Notes: generated by a model not told the origin, from the sequence alone. DNA of 64,000 nucleotides from an uncultured Magnetospirillum sp. (GCF_903853455.1 NZ_CAINTR010000164.1:1-64000), one strand, 5' to 3'. Counted from the stretch's first letter, positions 7,790 to 18,290 are shown. Numbers and translations: made by a program.

Positions 7790-8404
7790 GTGAAGATCTC
7801 GGAGCGTCGGGCCGACCGTGCCATTCAACTCACCGGCCTCGTCGCGGCCCTGGGCGGAACCCTGGTGCTGGTCGTCCTCGCCGCCAGCCGGGCCGAACCG
7901 GGCGCGGTACCGGCCTGCGCCGTCTATGGCACGACCTTGGCCGCCATGTTCGCCTGCTCCCTGTTCAACGCCACCGCCTCCCCCCGTCGCAAGGGCTTGG
8001 CCCAATTGCTCGACCATTGCGTCATCTACCTGCTGATCGCCGGCACCTACACGCCGTTTTGCCTGCTGATGATCGGGGGGAGCGAAGGCATGGTCCTGCT
8101 GAGTCTGGTCTGGGGGCTGGCCGTGGTGGGAATCGGGCTGCGGTTGGTGCGTCGCGCCAGACGGGTCGGCATCCTGCTCTACATCCTGCTGGGCTGGCTG
8201 GGGCTGGTGCGGATCGACGTGGTCATCGAGCGGCTGCCGGTCCTGGGGCTGGTTCTGCTGGCCCTGGGGGGCGCGATCTACACCCTGGGAGCGCCGGTGC
8301 ATCGCCTGACCCGGCTGCGGTATCACGACGCCGTCTGGCACGGCAGCGTCGCCTTGGCGGCGGGGTGCCATTTCGCCGCCGTGGTGGTGTGGCTGCTGGC
8401 GTGA
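7790..8404 (+). CDS. Hemolysin III (PAQR/YqfA) family membrane protein
   Basis: A 204-residue integral membrane protein with about seven hydrophobic segments. It carries the PAQR/hemolysin III landmarks: a conserved His in LLDHCVIYLLIAGTYTPF and the late YHDAVWHGSVALAAGCHF segment with two histidines that would help to form the Zn site inside the membrane. The usual early S-x3-H region is less clear, and the sequence NATASPRRKG replaces the more typical form. Family members have been linked to membrane fluidity and lipid homeostasis, which fits the fatty-acid desaturase encoded convergently 10 bases away. The start is GTG with GGAGGATG upstream. Confidence 0.85.
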   Translation: MKISERRADRAIQLTGLVAALGGTLVLVVLAASRAEPGAVPACAVYGTTLAAMFACSLFNATASPRRKGLAQLLDHCVIYLLIAGTYTPFCLLMIGGSEGMVLLSLVWGLAVVGIGLRLVRRARRVGILLYILLGWLGLVRIDVVIERLPVLGLVLLALGGAIYTLGAPVHRLTRLRYHDAVWHGSVALAAGCHFAAVVVWLLA

Positions 8405-8414
8405 CGGGCGACGC

Positions 8415-9434
8415 TCAGCCGCCGGTATTGCCGAAGCGGACCAGCCGGCGCCGCTGCTCGTCCCACAGCGCCAGACGGGCGCAACCCAGGCTGTCGCGCA
8501 GGGTCAGCCGGTTGATGTTGCGCAGTTCGGGCAGGCGGGCCAGGCACTCGCCCAGGCGATAGCTGGGAATTCGGCTGACGAGGTGGTGGACGTGGTGGAT
8601 GCCGATATTGGCGGTCAGCCAACGCAACGGGGCGGGAAGGTCGTAGTGGGAGCTGCCGGCGATGGCGTCGCGGTAAAAGCCCCACTCGCCGTCGCGGTCC
8701 CAGGCGGTGGCCGCGAACTGGTGCTGAACGTAGAACAGCCATACCCCGATCGTGGCGGCCACCAGCAGTGTCGTCATCTCCACGAAGAGGAAGGTGCCGG
8801 TGCCGAACACCAGCGAGCCGGCGACCAGCAGGCCGGCGATGGCGAGGTTGGTGGACATGACGCTGAGCCAGCCCTCGCGCAGCGCCCCCATCAGCCCCAG
8901 CGGCAGGCGCTGCTTGAACACGAAGACATAGGCCGGACCCAATCCGAACAGAACCAGCGGGTTGCGGCTCAGGCGGTAGGACAGGCGCCGCCAGAGGGAC
9001 CGGCTGCGATACTCGGCCACGGTGAGCAGGTCGATGTCGCCGCCCTTGCCGCGCCGGTCCAGATTGCCGGCCGTGGCGTGGTGGCGGGCATGCATGGATC
9101 GCCAATAGGCGTAGGGCGTGAAGGTCAGGACCCCGATCATCCGCCCCAGCGCGTCGTTGGTGCGTCGCCCCCGGAAGAACGAGCCATGCCCGCAATCGTG
9201 CTGGATCATGAACAGCCGGACCAGGAAGACGCCGCCCGGCAGGGACAGCAGCAGGAAGGCCCAGCCGAGGAAATGCACGCCGGCCAGCGCCGCCCCCGAA
9301 AGGGCGAGGAAGGGGATGGCGCTGAAGGCCAGTTCGGCCACCGCCCGCGCCGGGCGCGGTTCGCGGTAGGGAGCGAGGATGGCGGCAATGCGACGGGCAT
9401 CGCCTTCGGCGAGGGAAGTGGTGAGCGGAGTCAT
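8415..9434 (-). CDS. Fatty-acid desaturase (membrane di-iron type)
   Basis: A 339-residue membrane desaturase that would introduce double bonds into acyl lipids with O2 and an electron donor. All three histidine boxes are present: HDCGH (79-83), HARHH (115-119) and HHVHH (280-284). Hydrophobic segments flank them (about 38-75, 160-175, 195-235). The protein is most like the omega-6/DesA-type bacterial desaturases. It is transcribed toward the hemolysin III gene and away from the TetR gene, 63 bases downstream of the latter's end in the same direction, so the two could share a transcript. Confidence 0.9.
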   Translation of the reverse strand: MTPLTTSLAEGDARRIAAILAPYREPRPARAVAELAFSAIPFLALSGAALAGVHFLGWAFLLLSLPGGVFLVRLFMIQHDCGHGSFFRGRRTNDALGRMIGVLTFTPYAYWRSMHARHHATAGNLDRRGKGGDIDLLTVAEYRSRSLWRRLSYRLSRNPLVLFGLGPAYVFVFKQRLPLGLMGALREGWLSVMSTNLAIAGLLVAGSLVFGTGTFLFVEMTTLLVAATIGVWLFYVQHQFAATAWDRDGEWGFYRDAIAGSSHYDLPAPLRWLTANIGIHHVHHLVSRIPSYRLGECLARLPELRNINRLTLRDSLGCARLALWDEQRRRLVRFGNTGG

Positions 9435-9497
9435 GGAGCGGCCTTGGGTTAGCCCCTTAGATGGTGCCGCCGCGGCCCGGTATCAAGGGAGCCCAAC

Positions 9498-10142
9498 TTA
9501 CGCCATGGACCGCCCGACCCCGTCCAGGAAGATCCGCACGGCGGCCCGGACATGGGCCTCGATCTGCGCCGCGCCACAGCAGGGGGCCAGCCCCAGGGTC
9601 TGGCGGACATAGAGATCGCCGAGAACGGCGCCCAGGAAGACCTGCGCCATGACCTCCGGGGCATCCCGGCCGAGTTCCCCCGCCTCGGACGCGGTCCGGA
9701 ACCGATTGGTCAGCCGCTGCTGGATGATACGGGGACCGCTGTCGAAGAAAAACTCGGCGATGTCCGGGACGCGGTGGCCCTCGGCGACGACGATCCGGTA
9801 AACCGCCACCGCGTTGGGCGCCAGGGCCGTCTGGACGAACCGTACCCCCAGTTCCACCAGCGCGTCCTCGGTGAAGGACGGCGTGTCGGCGGGCGATCCG
9901 ATCGCCTGCCACAGTCGGGAGCAGGCGTCTTCGACCATGGCTCGCAGCAGGCCTTCCTTATTGCCGAACTGTTCGTAAAGGGTGCTGCGCGATCCCTTGG
10001 AACGGTCGACGATGTCGCTGAGGCTGGTGCGCTCGAACCCTTTTTCCAGGAACAGCTCGGTGGCGGCGTCAAGCATGGCCTGCCGCCGCGCCAGTCCGCG
10101 GGCCTGCGGCCTGCAAGGGGCTACTTTGTCGTCGTCGCTCAT
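9498..10142 (-). CDS. TetR-family transcriptional repressor of the RND efflux operon
   Basis: A 214-residue regulator. The N-terminal HTH (about residues 15-65) has the TetR pattern: AMLDAATELFLEKGFERTSL, then DIVDRSKGSRSTLYEQFGNK. The C-terminal helical domain should bind a small ligand. The start was set at ATG 10142, behind GGGAAAGG, rather than at an upstream alternative (10226) that would add 28 residues with no domain. The gene is divergent from the RND efflux operon, and the shared intergenic region contains a dyad over the efflux promoter. Repression of the pump by this protein, relieved by a drug-like inducer, is the expected circuit. Confidence 0.9.
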   Translation of the reverse strand: MSDDDKVAPCRPQARGLARRQAMLDAATELFLEKGFERTSLSDIVDRSKGSRSTLYEQFGNKEGLLRAMVEDACSRLWQAIGSPADTPSFTEDALVELGVRFVQTALAPNAVAVYRIVVAEGHRVPDIAEFFFDSGPRIIQQRLTNRFRTASEAGELGRDAPEVMAQVFLGAVLGDLYVRQTLGLAPCCGAAQIEAHVRAAVRIFLDGVGRSMA

Positions 10143-10172
10143 GGACACCTTTCCCTGACCCCGAAAACCGCA

Positions 10173-10204
10173 TTGCCAGAAACTAAACTGTACGGTATGG
10201 TACA
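10173..10204 (+). promoter_or_regulatory. Promoter of the RND operon with overlapping operator
   Basis: TTGCCA (10173-10178) and TATGGT (10196-10201) are spaced by 17 bases and point toward the adaptor gene. An imperfect palindrome, TGTAC-N6-GTACA (10189-10204), covers the -10 box. A TetR dimer bound there would block RNA polymerase. The assignment rests on sequence alone. Confidence 0.6.
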
Positions 10205-10264
10205 CACACTTCGGCCCGTCGTCCATGACTCGTGAACCGATACCGCCAAGCCAGGGATAGCAAG

Positions 10265-11434
10265 ATGTCCATCCGATCCAAAACCATTTCGCTGACCATC
10301 TTCGCGTCTCTTGCCCTGGCCATCGCGGCCTGCGACGGCAAGCAGCAGGCGGGAGCGCCGCAGGCTCCCCCGGTCGAGGTGGCGGCGATCACCATCGAGC
10401 CCCAGCGGATCGCGCTGTTCACCGACCTGCCGGGACGGACGGCGGCCTTCCGGATCGCCGAGGTCCGGCCGCAGGTCAACGGCATCGTCTTGAAGCGCCT
10501 GTTCCAGGAAGGCAGCGACGTCACCGCCGGGCAGCAGCTCTACCAGATCGACCCGGCCACCTACCGGGCGGCCATGGCCAGCGCCCAGGCCGACCTCGCC
10601 AAGGCCAGGGCCAATCTCAAATCCATCGAGGCCAAGGCGGCCCGCTACGCCGATCTGGTCCAGATCAACGCCGTCTCGCGCCAGGATTACGACGATATCG
10701 TCGCCAACCAGGACCAGGCCAAGGCCCAGATCCTGGTAGCCCAGGCCGGCGTCGAGACGACGCGCATCAACGTCGAGTACACCAAGGTCTACGCCCCCAT
10801 CAGCGGCCGCATCGGCAAGTCCAACGTCACCGAGGGCGCCCTGGTCACCGCCAATCAGGCGGCGCCCCTGGCCACGGTCACCCAATTGGACCCGATCTAC
10901 GTGGATGTCAGCCAGTCCAGCTCCGACCTGATGCGGTTGCGCCGGGCGGTGGCCTCCGGCCAGATGCAGCAGGGCGCGCCGGACCAGGCGCCGGTGACCC
11001 TGACCTTGGACGGTGCCACCCAGCCCTACGAGGTCACCGGTCAACTGCAATTCTCCGACGTCACCGTCGATCCCACCACCGGATCGGTGCAACTGCGCGC
11101 GGTGTTCCCCAATCCCCGCCATGACCTCTATCCCGGCCTGTTCGTGCGGGCCCGTGTCGAGCAGGGGGTGAGGGAACAGGCGCTGCTGGTGCCGCAGCAA
11201 TCCCTGGTCCGCACCCCCGACGGGGCGGCCGTGGTCTGGGTGATCGGCGCCGACAACAAGGTCAATCCCCGCCCGGTGGAGGTCGGTCAGGTCTTCGGCG
11301 ACAGGTGGTTCGTCAACAGCGGTCTGCAACCGGGGGAGCGAGTGGTGACCGAGGGCTTGCAGAAGATCCGTCCCGGTACCGAGGTCCGCGTCGCCGTCCC
11401 CGCCGCCGCCGTCCCTGTCGCCGCCAAGCCCTGA
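10265..11434 (+). CDS. RND efflux periplasmic adaptor (AcrA/MexA type)
   Basis: A 389-residue membrane fusion protein that links the inner-membrane pump to the outer-membrane channel. It starts with a lipoprotein signal (LALAIAAC lipobox around residue 19), then a beta-barrel strand, a biotinyl-lipoyl half, an alpha-helical hairpin (about 85-150, with YRAAMASAQADLAKARANL), the second lipoyl half (TKVYAPISGRIGKSNVTEGA) and the beta-barrel and membrane-proximal domains. The ATG at 10265 was chosen because it gives a perfect lipoprotein signal; a GTG at 10232 would add 11 residues. It is first in a three-gene operon under the divergent TetR gene. Confidence 0.93.
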   Translation: MSIRSKTISLTIFASLALAIAACDGKQQAGAPQAPPVEVAAITIEPQRIALFTDLPGRTAAFRIAEVRPQVNGIVLKRLFQEGSDVTAGQQLYQIDPATYRAAMASAQADLAKARANLKSIEAKAARYADLVQINAVSRQDYDDIVANQDQAKAQILVAQAGVETTRINVEYTKVYAPISGRIGKSNVTEGALVTANQAAPLATVTQLDPIYVDVSQSSSDLMRLRRAVASGQMQQGAPDQAPVTLTLDGATQPYEVTGQLQFSDVTVDPTTGSVQLRAVFPNPRHDLYPGLFVRARVEQGVREQALLVPQQSLVRTPDGAAVVWVIGADNKVNPRPVEVGQVFGDRWFVNSGLQPGERVVTEGLQKIRPGTEVRVAVPAAAVPVAAKP

Positions 11435-11446
11435 TCGGAGACCGTC

Positions 11447-14400
11447 ATGCCGCGCTTTTTCATTGACCGGCCGGTCTTCGCCTGGGTCATCGCCATCGTC
11501 ATCATGCTGGGAGGCGGGCTGTCCATCCTGCGCCTGCCCATCGAGCAGTATCCGCGCATCGCGCCGCCGTCGGTGCAGATCAGCACCCTTTATCCCGGCG
11601 CCTCGGCCAAGACCCTGGAGAACTCGGTCACCCAGGTGATCGAGCAGAAGATGAACGGCCTCGACCATCTGCGCTACATGGCGTCCACCAGCGATTCCGT
11701 CGGCAACGTCGCCATCACGCTGACCTTCGATCCCGAGGCCAACCCCGACATCGCCCAGGTGCAGGTGCAGAACAAGCTGCAACTGGCCATGCCGCTGTTG
11801 CCGCAGGAAGTCCAGCAGCAGGGCGTCAGGGTCGCCAAGGCCACCAAGAACTTCCTGCTGGTGGTCGGCCTGGTCTCCAAGGACGGCAGCAAGAGCGGCC
11901 CGGACATGGCGGATTACCTGGTCTCGCGCATCCAGGACGACATCAGCCGCGTGCCCGGCGTCGGCGAGGTCCTGGTGTTCGGCTCGCAGCATGCCATGCG
12001 CATCTGGCTCAACCCCGACAAGCTGGTCAGCTACAAGCTGTCGGTGACCGACATCACCACCGCCATCAAGGCCCAGAACGCCGAAGTCTCCGCCGGTCAG
12101 ATCGGTGGCCTGCCCTCCGTCGCCGGCCAGCAGTTGAACGCCACCATCATTGCCCAAAGCCGCCTGGAATCGCCGGAGCAGTTCGGCAACATCCTGGTGC
12201 GTGTCAACAATGACGGCTCGCAGGTGCGCCTCAAGGACGTGGCGCGCATCGAGGTCGGGGCGGAAAACTACGAAACCCTCGCCCGCTACAACGGCAAGCC
12301 GGCCGCCGCCATCGCCATCAAGCTCGCCACCGGCGCCAACGCGCTCGACACCGCCGAAGCGGTGCGGGTCCGGTTCGGCGAGTTGAAGAAATTCTTCCCG
12401 GAAGGGGTCGAGGCCGTCTTCCCCTACGACACCACCCCCTTCGTGCGGATCTCCATCGAGGAGGTGGTCAAGACCCTGGTGGAAGCGACCGTCCTGGTCT
12501 TCCTGGTGATGTATCTGTTCTTGCAGAACTTCCGCGCCACCCTGATTCCCACCATCGCGGTGCCGGTGGTGCTGCTGGGCACCTTCGGGATCCTGTCCGC
12601 CTTCGGCTTCACCATCAACACCCTGACCATGTTCGCCATGGTGCTGGCCATCGGCCTGCTGGTGGACGACGCCATCGTGGTGGTGGAAAACGTCGAACGC
12701 GTCATGAGCGACGAGGGATTGCCGCCGCGCGAGGCCACCCGCAAATCCATGGACCAGATCACCGGCGCCCTGATCGGCATCGCTCTGGTGCTGTCGGCGG
12801 TGTTCGTGCCCATGTCGTTCTTCGGCGGCTCCACCGGAGCCATCTACCGGCAGTTCTCCCTGACCCTGGTCTCGGCCATGGGGCTGTCGGTGCTGGTGGC
12901 CCTGATTCTGACCCCGGCACTGTGCGCCACCATGCTGAAGCCGGTGGAACGCGGCCATGCCTGGGAGACCAAGGGCTTCTTCGGCTGGTTCAACCGCATC
13001 TTCGACCGCGGCCGTTCCGCCTATGGCCGTGGAGTGCAGGGGGTTCTCGGCCGGTCCGGGCGCACGCTGGTCGCGTATGGCATCCTTCTCGCGGCGCTGG
13101 CGCTGCTGTTCTCGCGCCTGCCGACCTCGTTCCTGCCCGACGAGGACCAGGGCATCATGTTCGTGCAGGTGGCCACTCCCGCCGGCGCCACCCAGGAGCG
13201 GACGATCGAGGCTCTGGTCAAGGCCGAGGACTTCTTCCTCAATACCGAAAAAGACAATGTCGCCAGCATGTTCACCGTGGCTGGATTCAACTTTTCCGGC
13301 CGTGGCCAGAATTCGGGGCTGGCCTTCATCAAGCTGAAGGATTGGTCCGAGCGCACCCGGCCCGAGCAGAAGGCCGGCGCCATCGCCCGGCGGGCCATGG
13401 GGGCGCTGTCCCAGGTCAAGACCGCCATGGTGTTCGCCTTCACCCCGCCCGCCGTGGCGGAACTGGGCAACGCCACCGGCTTTGACCTGCAACTGGTGGA
13501 TCAGGGCGGCCTGGGTCACGAGGCGCTGATGCAGGCGCGCAACCAGTTGCTGGGCATGGCGGCGCAGAACCCCGCCCTGGTGGCGGTGCGTCCCAACGGA
13601 TTGGAGGACACGCCGCAGTTCCGGGTGGCGGTGGACCGGGAAAAGGCCAGCGCGCTGGGTCTGTCGCTGGGCGACATCAACACCACCCTGTCGGCGGCGT
13701 GGGGCTCGGCCTACGTCAACGACTTCATGGATCAGGACCGGGTGAAGAAGGTCTTCCTCCAGGCGGACGCTCCCTTCCGCATGCTGCCCGAGGATATCAA
13801 CCGCTGGGAGGTGCGCAACGCGTCCGGCCTGATGGTTCCGTTCTCCACCTTCACCAGCGCGCGCTGGGCCTACGGCTCGCCGCAGCTGGAACGCTACAAC
13901 GGCGTGCCGTCGCGCGAGATCATGGGGGCGCCCGCTCCCGGCCGCAGTTCGGGCGAGGCCATGGCCATCATGGAGGACCTCGCCAAGAAGCTGCCGCCGG
14001 GGATCGGCTATCAGTGGGCCGGCCTGTCCTACGAGGAACGGCTGGCGGGATCGCAGGCTCCGGCGCTCTACGCCATCTCCATCATCGTGGTGTTCCTGTG
14101 CCTCGCCGCCCTGTACGAAAGCTGGTCGATCCCGTTCGCGGTCATGCTGGTGGTGCCCCTGGGGGTGATTGGGGCGGTGGCGGCGGTGTCCTTGCGCGGC
14201 TTGTCCAACGACGTCTATTTCCAGGTCGGCATGCTGACCACCATCGGCCTGTCGGCCAAGAACGCCATCCTGATCGTCGAATTCGCCAAGGATCTGTACG
14301 AGAAGGGCCATTCGCTGGTCGAGGCCACCCTGGAGGCGGCGCAGCAGCGTCTGCGGCCGATCCTGATGACGTCCTTGGCCTTCGTCCTGGGCGTTCTGCC

Positions 14401-14575
14401 GCTGGCCATCTCCAACGGCGCCGGGTCGGGGGCGCAGAACGCCATCGGCATCGGCGTCATGGGCGGCATGATCAGCGCCACCGTGCTGGCCATCTTCTTC
14501 GTGCCGGTGTTCTTCGTCGTGGTCCTGGGGCGCTTCGGCAAGAAGCCCTCGCCGACCGCCCCGGTTCATCCCTGA
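11447..14575 (+). CDS. RND multidrug efflux permease (AcrB/MexB type, HAE1)
   Basis: A 1042-residue proton-driven exporter, full length for the family. It begins with [17 protein letters not shown], the usual first transmembrane helix, and has twelve membrane helices with two large periplasmic loops. The proton-relay aspartates sit in [16 protein letters not shown] in TM4, and TM10 contains the matching lysine segment [16 protein letters not shown]. These residues are intact, so the pump should be functional. It follows the adaptor by 12 bases and precedes the outer-membrane factor. The HAE1 type exports hydrophobic and amphiphilic compounds such as drugs, dyes and detergents; the actual substrate is unknown. 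Confidence 0.95.
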   Translation: MPRFFIDRPVFAWVIAIVIMLGGGLSILRLPIEQYPRIAPPSVQISTLYPGASAKTLENSVTQVIEQKMNGLDHLRYMASTSDSVGNVAITLTFDPEANPDIAQVQVQNKLQLAMPLLPQEVQQQGVRVAKATKNFLLVVGLVSKDGSKSGPDMADYLVSRIQDDISRVPGVGEVLVFGSQHAMRIWLNPDKLVSYKLSVTDITTAIKAQNAEVSAGQIGGLPSVAGQQLNATIIAQSRLESPEQFGNILVRVNNDGSQVRLKDVARIEVGAENYETLARYNGKPAAAIAIKLATGANALDTAEAVRVRFGELKKFFPEGVEAVFPYDTTPFVRISIEEVVKTLVEATVLVFLVMYLFLQNFRATLIPTIAVPVVLLGTFGILSAFGFTINTLTMFAMVLAIGLLVDDAIVVVENVERVMSDEGLPPREATRKSMDQITGALIGIALVLSAVFVPMSFFGGSTGAIYRQFSLTLVSAMGLSVLVALILTPALCATMLKPVERGHAWETKGFFGWFNRIFDRGRSAYGRGVQGVLGRSGRTLVAYGILLAALALLFSRLPTSFLPDEDQGIMFVQVATPAGATQERTIEALVKAEDFFLNTEKDNVASMFTVAGFNFSGRGQNSGLAFIKLKDWSERTRPEQKAGAIARRAMGALSQVKTAMVFAFTPPAVAELGNATGFDLQLVDQGGLGHEALMQARNQLLGMAAQNPALVAVRPNGLEDTPQFRVAVDREKASALGLSLGDINTTLSAAWGSAYVNDFMDQDRVKKVFLQADAPFRMLPEDINRWEVRNASGLMVPFSTFTSARWAYGSPQLERYNGVPSREIMGAPAPGRSSGEAMAIMEDLAKKLPPGIGYQWAGLSYEERLAGSQAPALYAISIIVVFLCLAALYESWSIPFAVMLVVPLGVIGAVAAVSLRGLSNDVYFQVGMLTTIGLSAKNAILIVEFAKDLYEKGHSLVEATLEAAQQRLRPILMTSLAFVLGVLPLAISNGAGSGAQNAIGIGVMGGMISATVLAIFFVPVFFVVVLGRFGKKPSPTAPVHP

Positions 14576-14608
14576 TTGCGGCTTCCGCTCAATGATCGAG
14601 AGACGACA

Positions 14609-16030
14609 ATGACCAGAACGATCCTCGCAACCTTTGCCGCGGCGACCCTTCTGTCGGGATGTTCGCTGGTTCCCGACTATCTGCGCCCGGACTCGCCGGT
14701 GCCGGAGTCCTGGCCGCAAGGCCCCGCCTACAAGGCGGAGGCCCCGGCCGAGGCCGGCAAGCCCCTGGGAGGCGAGGTGGCGTGGAAGGACTTCTTCACC
14801 GACGCCAATCTGCGGCAGCTGATCCAGCAGGCGCTGGACAACAACCGCGACCTGCGGGTGGCGGCGCTGAACATCGCGGTGGCGCAGGGCACCTATCGCG
14901 TGACAGAGGCCAACCTGCTGCCCACCATCAACGCGGGCGCGTCCGAGACCGAGCAGCGCACCCCCAAGGCCCTCACCCTCACCTCTCCCCAGAAGGCGGC
15001 GACCACGCGGCGCTACAACGCCAATCTGGGCGTGACGTCGTTCGAGCTGGATCTGTTCGGGCGGCTGCGCAGCCTGGAGGAGCAGGCGCTGGAGAAATAC
15101 CTCGCCACCGAGGAGGCGCGCACCTCCACCCAGATCGCTCTGGTGGCCGAGGTGGCCAACACCTACCTGACCCTGCTGGGCGACCGCAAGCTGCTGATCC
15201 TGACCGAGGAGACCCTGCAGACCCGGGTGAAATCCCTGGATCTGATCCAGCGCAGCTTCGAGCGTGGCATCGGCTCGCAACTCGACGTCGCCCAGGCCCG
15301 CTCCTCGGTGGAGACGGCACGGGCCAACCGGGCGCGCTACATCCGTCAGGTCGATCTGGACAAGAACGCCCTCACCTTGCTGGTCGGCGCTCCCATCGAC
15401 GAAACCAAGATCTCCGTCGCCGGCGACCTTGACGCCGTCCGCTTCGTGGAAGACCTGCCGGTGGGGTTGCCCTCCGGGGTGCTGTTGCGCCGTCCCGACA
15501 TCGTCTCGGCCGAACACCAGTTGAAGGCGGCCAACGCCAATATCGGCGCCGCCCGCGCCGCGTTCTTTCCTGTCCTGTCGCTGACCGGATCGGGGGGCTT
15601 TTCCAGCCTCACCCTGGACACCCTGTTCCAGGCCAGCTCGGGCGCCTGGGCCTTCGTGCCGCAGATCACCATGCCGATCTTCGACGCGGGGCGGAACTTC
15701 GCCAACCTGGACAGCGCCAAGGCCAGCCGCGACATCGCCGTCGCCCAATACGAAAAGGCCATCCAAAGCGCCTTCCGCGAGGTCGCCGACGCCTTGGCCG
15801 CCAAGGGAACCCTGTCGGATCAGCTGGCGGCCCAGACCGCCCTGGTGGGAGCCACCCGCGACAGCTACCGGCTGTCCCAGGCCCGCTACGACCGGGGCAT
15901 CGACAGCTATCTCACCGTCCTCGACTCGCAACGCTCGCTCTACGGCGCCGAGCAGGACCAGATCGCCGTCCAGGTCGCCCGGTTGTCCAATCTGGTCAAC
16001 CTGTATAAGGTGCTGGGGGGCGGCACCTGA
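14609..16030 (+). CDS. Outer-membrane efflux channel lipoprotein (OprM/NodT family)
   Basis: A 473-residue outer-membrane factor that completes the tripartite pump. The lipoprotein signal is at the start (ATLLSGCSLVPDY, lipidated Cys in LLSGC). Two TolC-type repeats follow, each with long amphipathic helices (for example LRQLIQQALDNNRDLRVA and LVGATRDSYRLSQARYDRG) and beta strands (GVTSFELDLFGRLRSLEEQ; FVPQITMPIFDAGRN). The start at 14609 gives the signal peptide directly; an in-frame ATG at 14576 adds 11 residues without purpose. It lies 33 bases after the permease stop. Confidence 0.93.
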   Translation: MTRTILATFAAATLLSGCSLVPDYLRPDSPVPESWPQGPAYKAEAPAEAGKPLGGEVAWKDFFTDANLRQLIQQALDNNRDLRVAALNIAVAQGTYRVTEANLLPTINAGASETEQRTPKALTLTSPQKAATTRRYNANLGVTSFELDLFGRLRSLEEQALEKYLATEEARTSTQIALVAEVANTYLTLLGDRKLLILTEETLQTRVKSLDLIQRSFERGIGSQLDVAQARSSVETARANRARYIRQVDLDKNALTLLVGAPIDETKISVAGDLDAVRFVEDLPVGLPSGVLLRRPDIVSAEHQLKAANANIGAARAAFFPVLSLTGSGGFSSLTLDTLFQASSGAWAFVPQITMPIFDAGRNFANLDSAKASRDIAVAQYEKAIQSAFREVADALAAKGTLSDQLAAQTALVGATRDSYRLSQARYDRGIDSYLTVLDSQRSLYGAEQDQIAVQVARLSNLVNLYKVLGGGT

Positions 16031-16056
16031 CACCCGCCCTCTCGGGCGTGCCAATC

Positions 16057-16182
16057 ATGATCCCCAAGGCCCTCGCCATCCTCTGCCTCGCCGTGTTGCT
16101 GGCCGGGTGCGGCACCTGCGACGTCCACGGCAGCAATGCCGGCGGCGCCGGCCGCTGCAAGGTGCTGTCGGTCCCGCTGTGA
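16057..16182 (+). CDS. Small lipoprotein of 41 residues
   Basis: The ORF reads [19 protein letters not shown] and then a short Cys- and Gly-containing tail ending in KVLSVPL. The lipobox LLAGC is perfect, leaving a mature lipopeptide of only 24 residues with three cysteines (lipid-anchor Cys, then two more). It lies 26 bases after the outer-membrane factor, so it is probably read on the efflux transcript. No clear ribosome binding site is seen. Its function is unknown. Tiny lipoproteins of this kind (entericidin-like) are easily missed by annotation. Confidence 0.6.
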   Translation: MIPKALAILCLAVLLAGCGTCDVHGSNAGGAGRCKVLSVPL

Positions 16183-16318
16183 CCGCGGGGCGGTCGCGTG
16201 CCGCCACTCCGGCATGGTGGGACTGCCGGTTTGGCGCTTTTGCTCCCCATACTTAAGGTTTATACAGGGTGGAAAGGGAGCCCCGTGGCGCGCGGGTGAC
16301 ACCGAGAGGGGGGATCAA

Positions 16319-18283
16319 ATGGCGATCAAGACGCTTTCGCTTCGTTTCCGCATCCTGGCGATTCCGGCGCTGGCGGCGCTGGGATTGCTCGCCTTCGCCG
16401 CGACCACGGTGTTCACCGTGCGCGCCGGCCAGATGGAGATGCGCCGCGTCCAGATTCACAGCGTCGTCGAGGGCGCCGCCAAGATCGCCGACGCCTATCA
16501 CGCCAAGGTCGACAAAGGCGAGATGGCCGAGGCCGAGGCCAAGGCGGCGGCCCTGGCCGCCATCGGCATGATCCGCTTCGATGGCGACAACTATCTGTGG
16601 GTCAACGACCTGAACGGCATCTTGCTGATGCACCCCTTCCGGGCCAAGGAAGTGGGCAAGAGCATGCTGGAGGTCAAGGATTCCGCCGGTAAATTCCTCT
16701 ACCGGGACTTCGTCGCCGCCGGGCGCGCCGGCGGCGGGCTGGTGGACTATGTCGGCCGCCGGCCCGGCAACGAGACCTACGATTCGCCCAAGCTGGCCCA
16801 GATCATCCCCTATGCTCCGTGGAACTGGGGCATCGCCACCGGTGTCTATATCGACGACGTCGAAGTGGTGACCCGGGCCGCCGTGCTCCGGGTCGGACTG
16901 ATCGCCCTGGCGATCCTGGCGGTGGTGACCGGCGCCTCGGCATGGCTGGGCATCCGGATCGGCAACCGCGTCCACCGTCAGGCCGAGACCATGCTGCGCC
17001 TCGCCGAGGGCGACCTGGAGGTGGAGATCGAAAGCCACGGCGCCCGCGACGAGATCGGAGAAATGAGCGAGGCCATGGGGGTGTTCAAGGCGAACGCCGT
17101 CGAGAAGCGCCGGCTGGAGGTCGCGCATGCCGCCGAGCAGCAGGCGCGCGACCGCCGTCACGAGGCCGTCGACCGCCTGACCCGCGACTTCAACCAAGGG
17201 GTGGAGGGCGTGTTGCAGTCGGTGACCGCCTCGGCCCATCAGTTGCGCACCGCCGCCCAATCGCTGTCCGAGGTGGCCGACGGCACCAGCCATCAGGCCG
17301 CCGCCGTCGCCGCCGCCGCCCAGCAGGCCTCGGCCAACGTGGAAACCGTCGCCGCCGCCGCCGAGGAGATGGCGACCGCCGAAACCGAGATCGCCACCCA
17401 GGTCGCCCGCTCCTCCGAGATCGCCCGTCAGGCCGCGATCGACGTCCAGCGCATCGACGCCACCGTCCAGGGGCTGACCCAGGCGACGCGGCGGATCGGC
17501 GACATCGTCGGCATCATCAACGACATCGCCGCCCAGACCAACCTTCTTGCCCTCAACGCCACCATCGAGGCGGCACGGGCGGGCGAGGCCGGCAAGGGCT
17601 TCGCGGTGGTCGCCACCGAGGTCAAGACCTTGGCCAACCAGACCGCCAAGGCCACCGAGGAGATCGGCGTCAACATCCAGGCGGTGCAGGCGGTGACCGA
17701 GGAGACGGTGGCGGCGGTCCGCTCCATCGGCGCCACCATCGCTTCCATCGACCAGACCGCGTCGGCCATCGCCGCCGCGGTGGAGCAGCAAAGCGCCGCC
17801 ACGCGCGAAATCGCCCGCAACGTCCACGAAGCCTCGGCGGGCACCCGCAACGTCACCGAGACCATCTCGCTGGTCAGTGACGGCGCCGGCAGCACCGGCG
17901 AATCGGCCAAGCAACTGTTCGGCACCGCCAACGAACTGACCGACCGTGCCGAGGAACTGACCGCCGACGTCACCGACTTCCTGACCGCCCTCAAGCACGA
18001 CGGCAATCGCCGCCGCTTCGAACGGATGGCGGTGCGGGTGGCGACCCGGGTGGACGGCCGCGCCGTCACCACCGAGGACCTCTCCGAGGGCGGCGCCTGC
18101 ATCCAAGGCGATCTGGCGCTGCCGGTGGGGACGACGGTCCAGGTGGTGCTGGACACCATGACGCCGGTGCGGGCGCGGGTGGTCGCCGTCATCGGCGGCA
18201 AGACCCATCTGCAATTCGCCCTCGACGACACCACCCAGAGCCGACTCGCCGCCAATCTCAACCAGTGGCGCCACGTCGCGTGA
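16319..18283 (+). CDS. Methyl-accepting chemotaxis protein with C-terminal PilZ domain
   Basis: A 654-residue chemoreceptor. After TM1 (about 12-33) comes a single-Cache type periplasmic domain, recognisable from [20 protein letters not shown] and [20 protein letters not shown]2 (about 190-215) leads to a HAMP segment and a long coiled-coil signalling domain with the hairpin tip [20 protein letters not shown]. The last ~90 residues are a PilZ domain: the c-di-GMP motifs appear as [10 protein letters not shown] and DLSEGGA. The receptor should therefore adjust chemotaxis to c-di-GMP, as described for Azospirillum Tlp1. The ATG at 16319 has GAGAGGGGGG upstream; an earlier in-frame start at 16136 has no support. 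Confidence 0.93.
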   Translation: MAIKTLSLRFRILAIPALAALGLLAFAATTVFTVRAGQMEMRRVQIHSVVEGAAKIADAYHAKVDKGEMAEAEAKAAALAAIGMIRFDGDNYLWVNDLNGILLMHPFRAKEVGKSMLEVKDSAGKFLYRDFVAAGRAGGGLVDYVGRRPGNETYDSPKLAQIIPYAPWNWGIATGVYIDDVEVVTRAAVLRVGLIALAILAVVTGASAWLGIRIGNRVHRQAETMLRLAEGDLEVEIESHGARDEIGEMSEAMGVFKANAVEKRRLEVAHAAEQQARDRRHEAVDRLTRDFNQGVEGVLQSVTASAHQLRTAAQSLSEVADGTSHQAAAVAAAAQQASANVETVAAAAEEMATAETEIATQVARSSEIARQAAIDVQRIDATVQGLTQATRRIGDIVGIINDIAAQTNLLALNATIEAARAGEAGKGFAVVATEVKTLANQTAKATEEIGVNIQAVQAVTEETVAAVRSIGATIASIDQTASAIAAAVEQQSAATREIARNVHEASAGTRNVTETISLVSDGAGSTGESAKQLFGTANELTDRAEELTADVTDFLTALKHDGNRRRFERMAVRVATRVDGRAVTTEDLSEGGACIQGDLALPVGTTVQVVLDTMTPVRARVVAVIGGKTHLQFALDDTTQSRLAANLNQWRHVA

Positions 18284-18290
18284 GACGGTA

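Noticed and set aside
10139-16054. Minus-strand open frame of 1971 codons opposite the RND operon
   Set aside because: A GC-rich shadow: the plus-strand genes give clear family matches; the minus reading is Gly/His/Gln/Leu-rich without domains.
16253-18274. Minus-strand open frame of 673 codons opposite the chemoreceptor
   Set aside because: Low-complexity Gly/Asp/Leu repeat of the coiled-coil codons read backwards; the receptor is certain.
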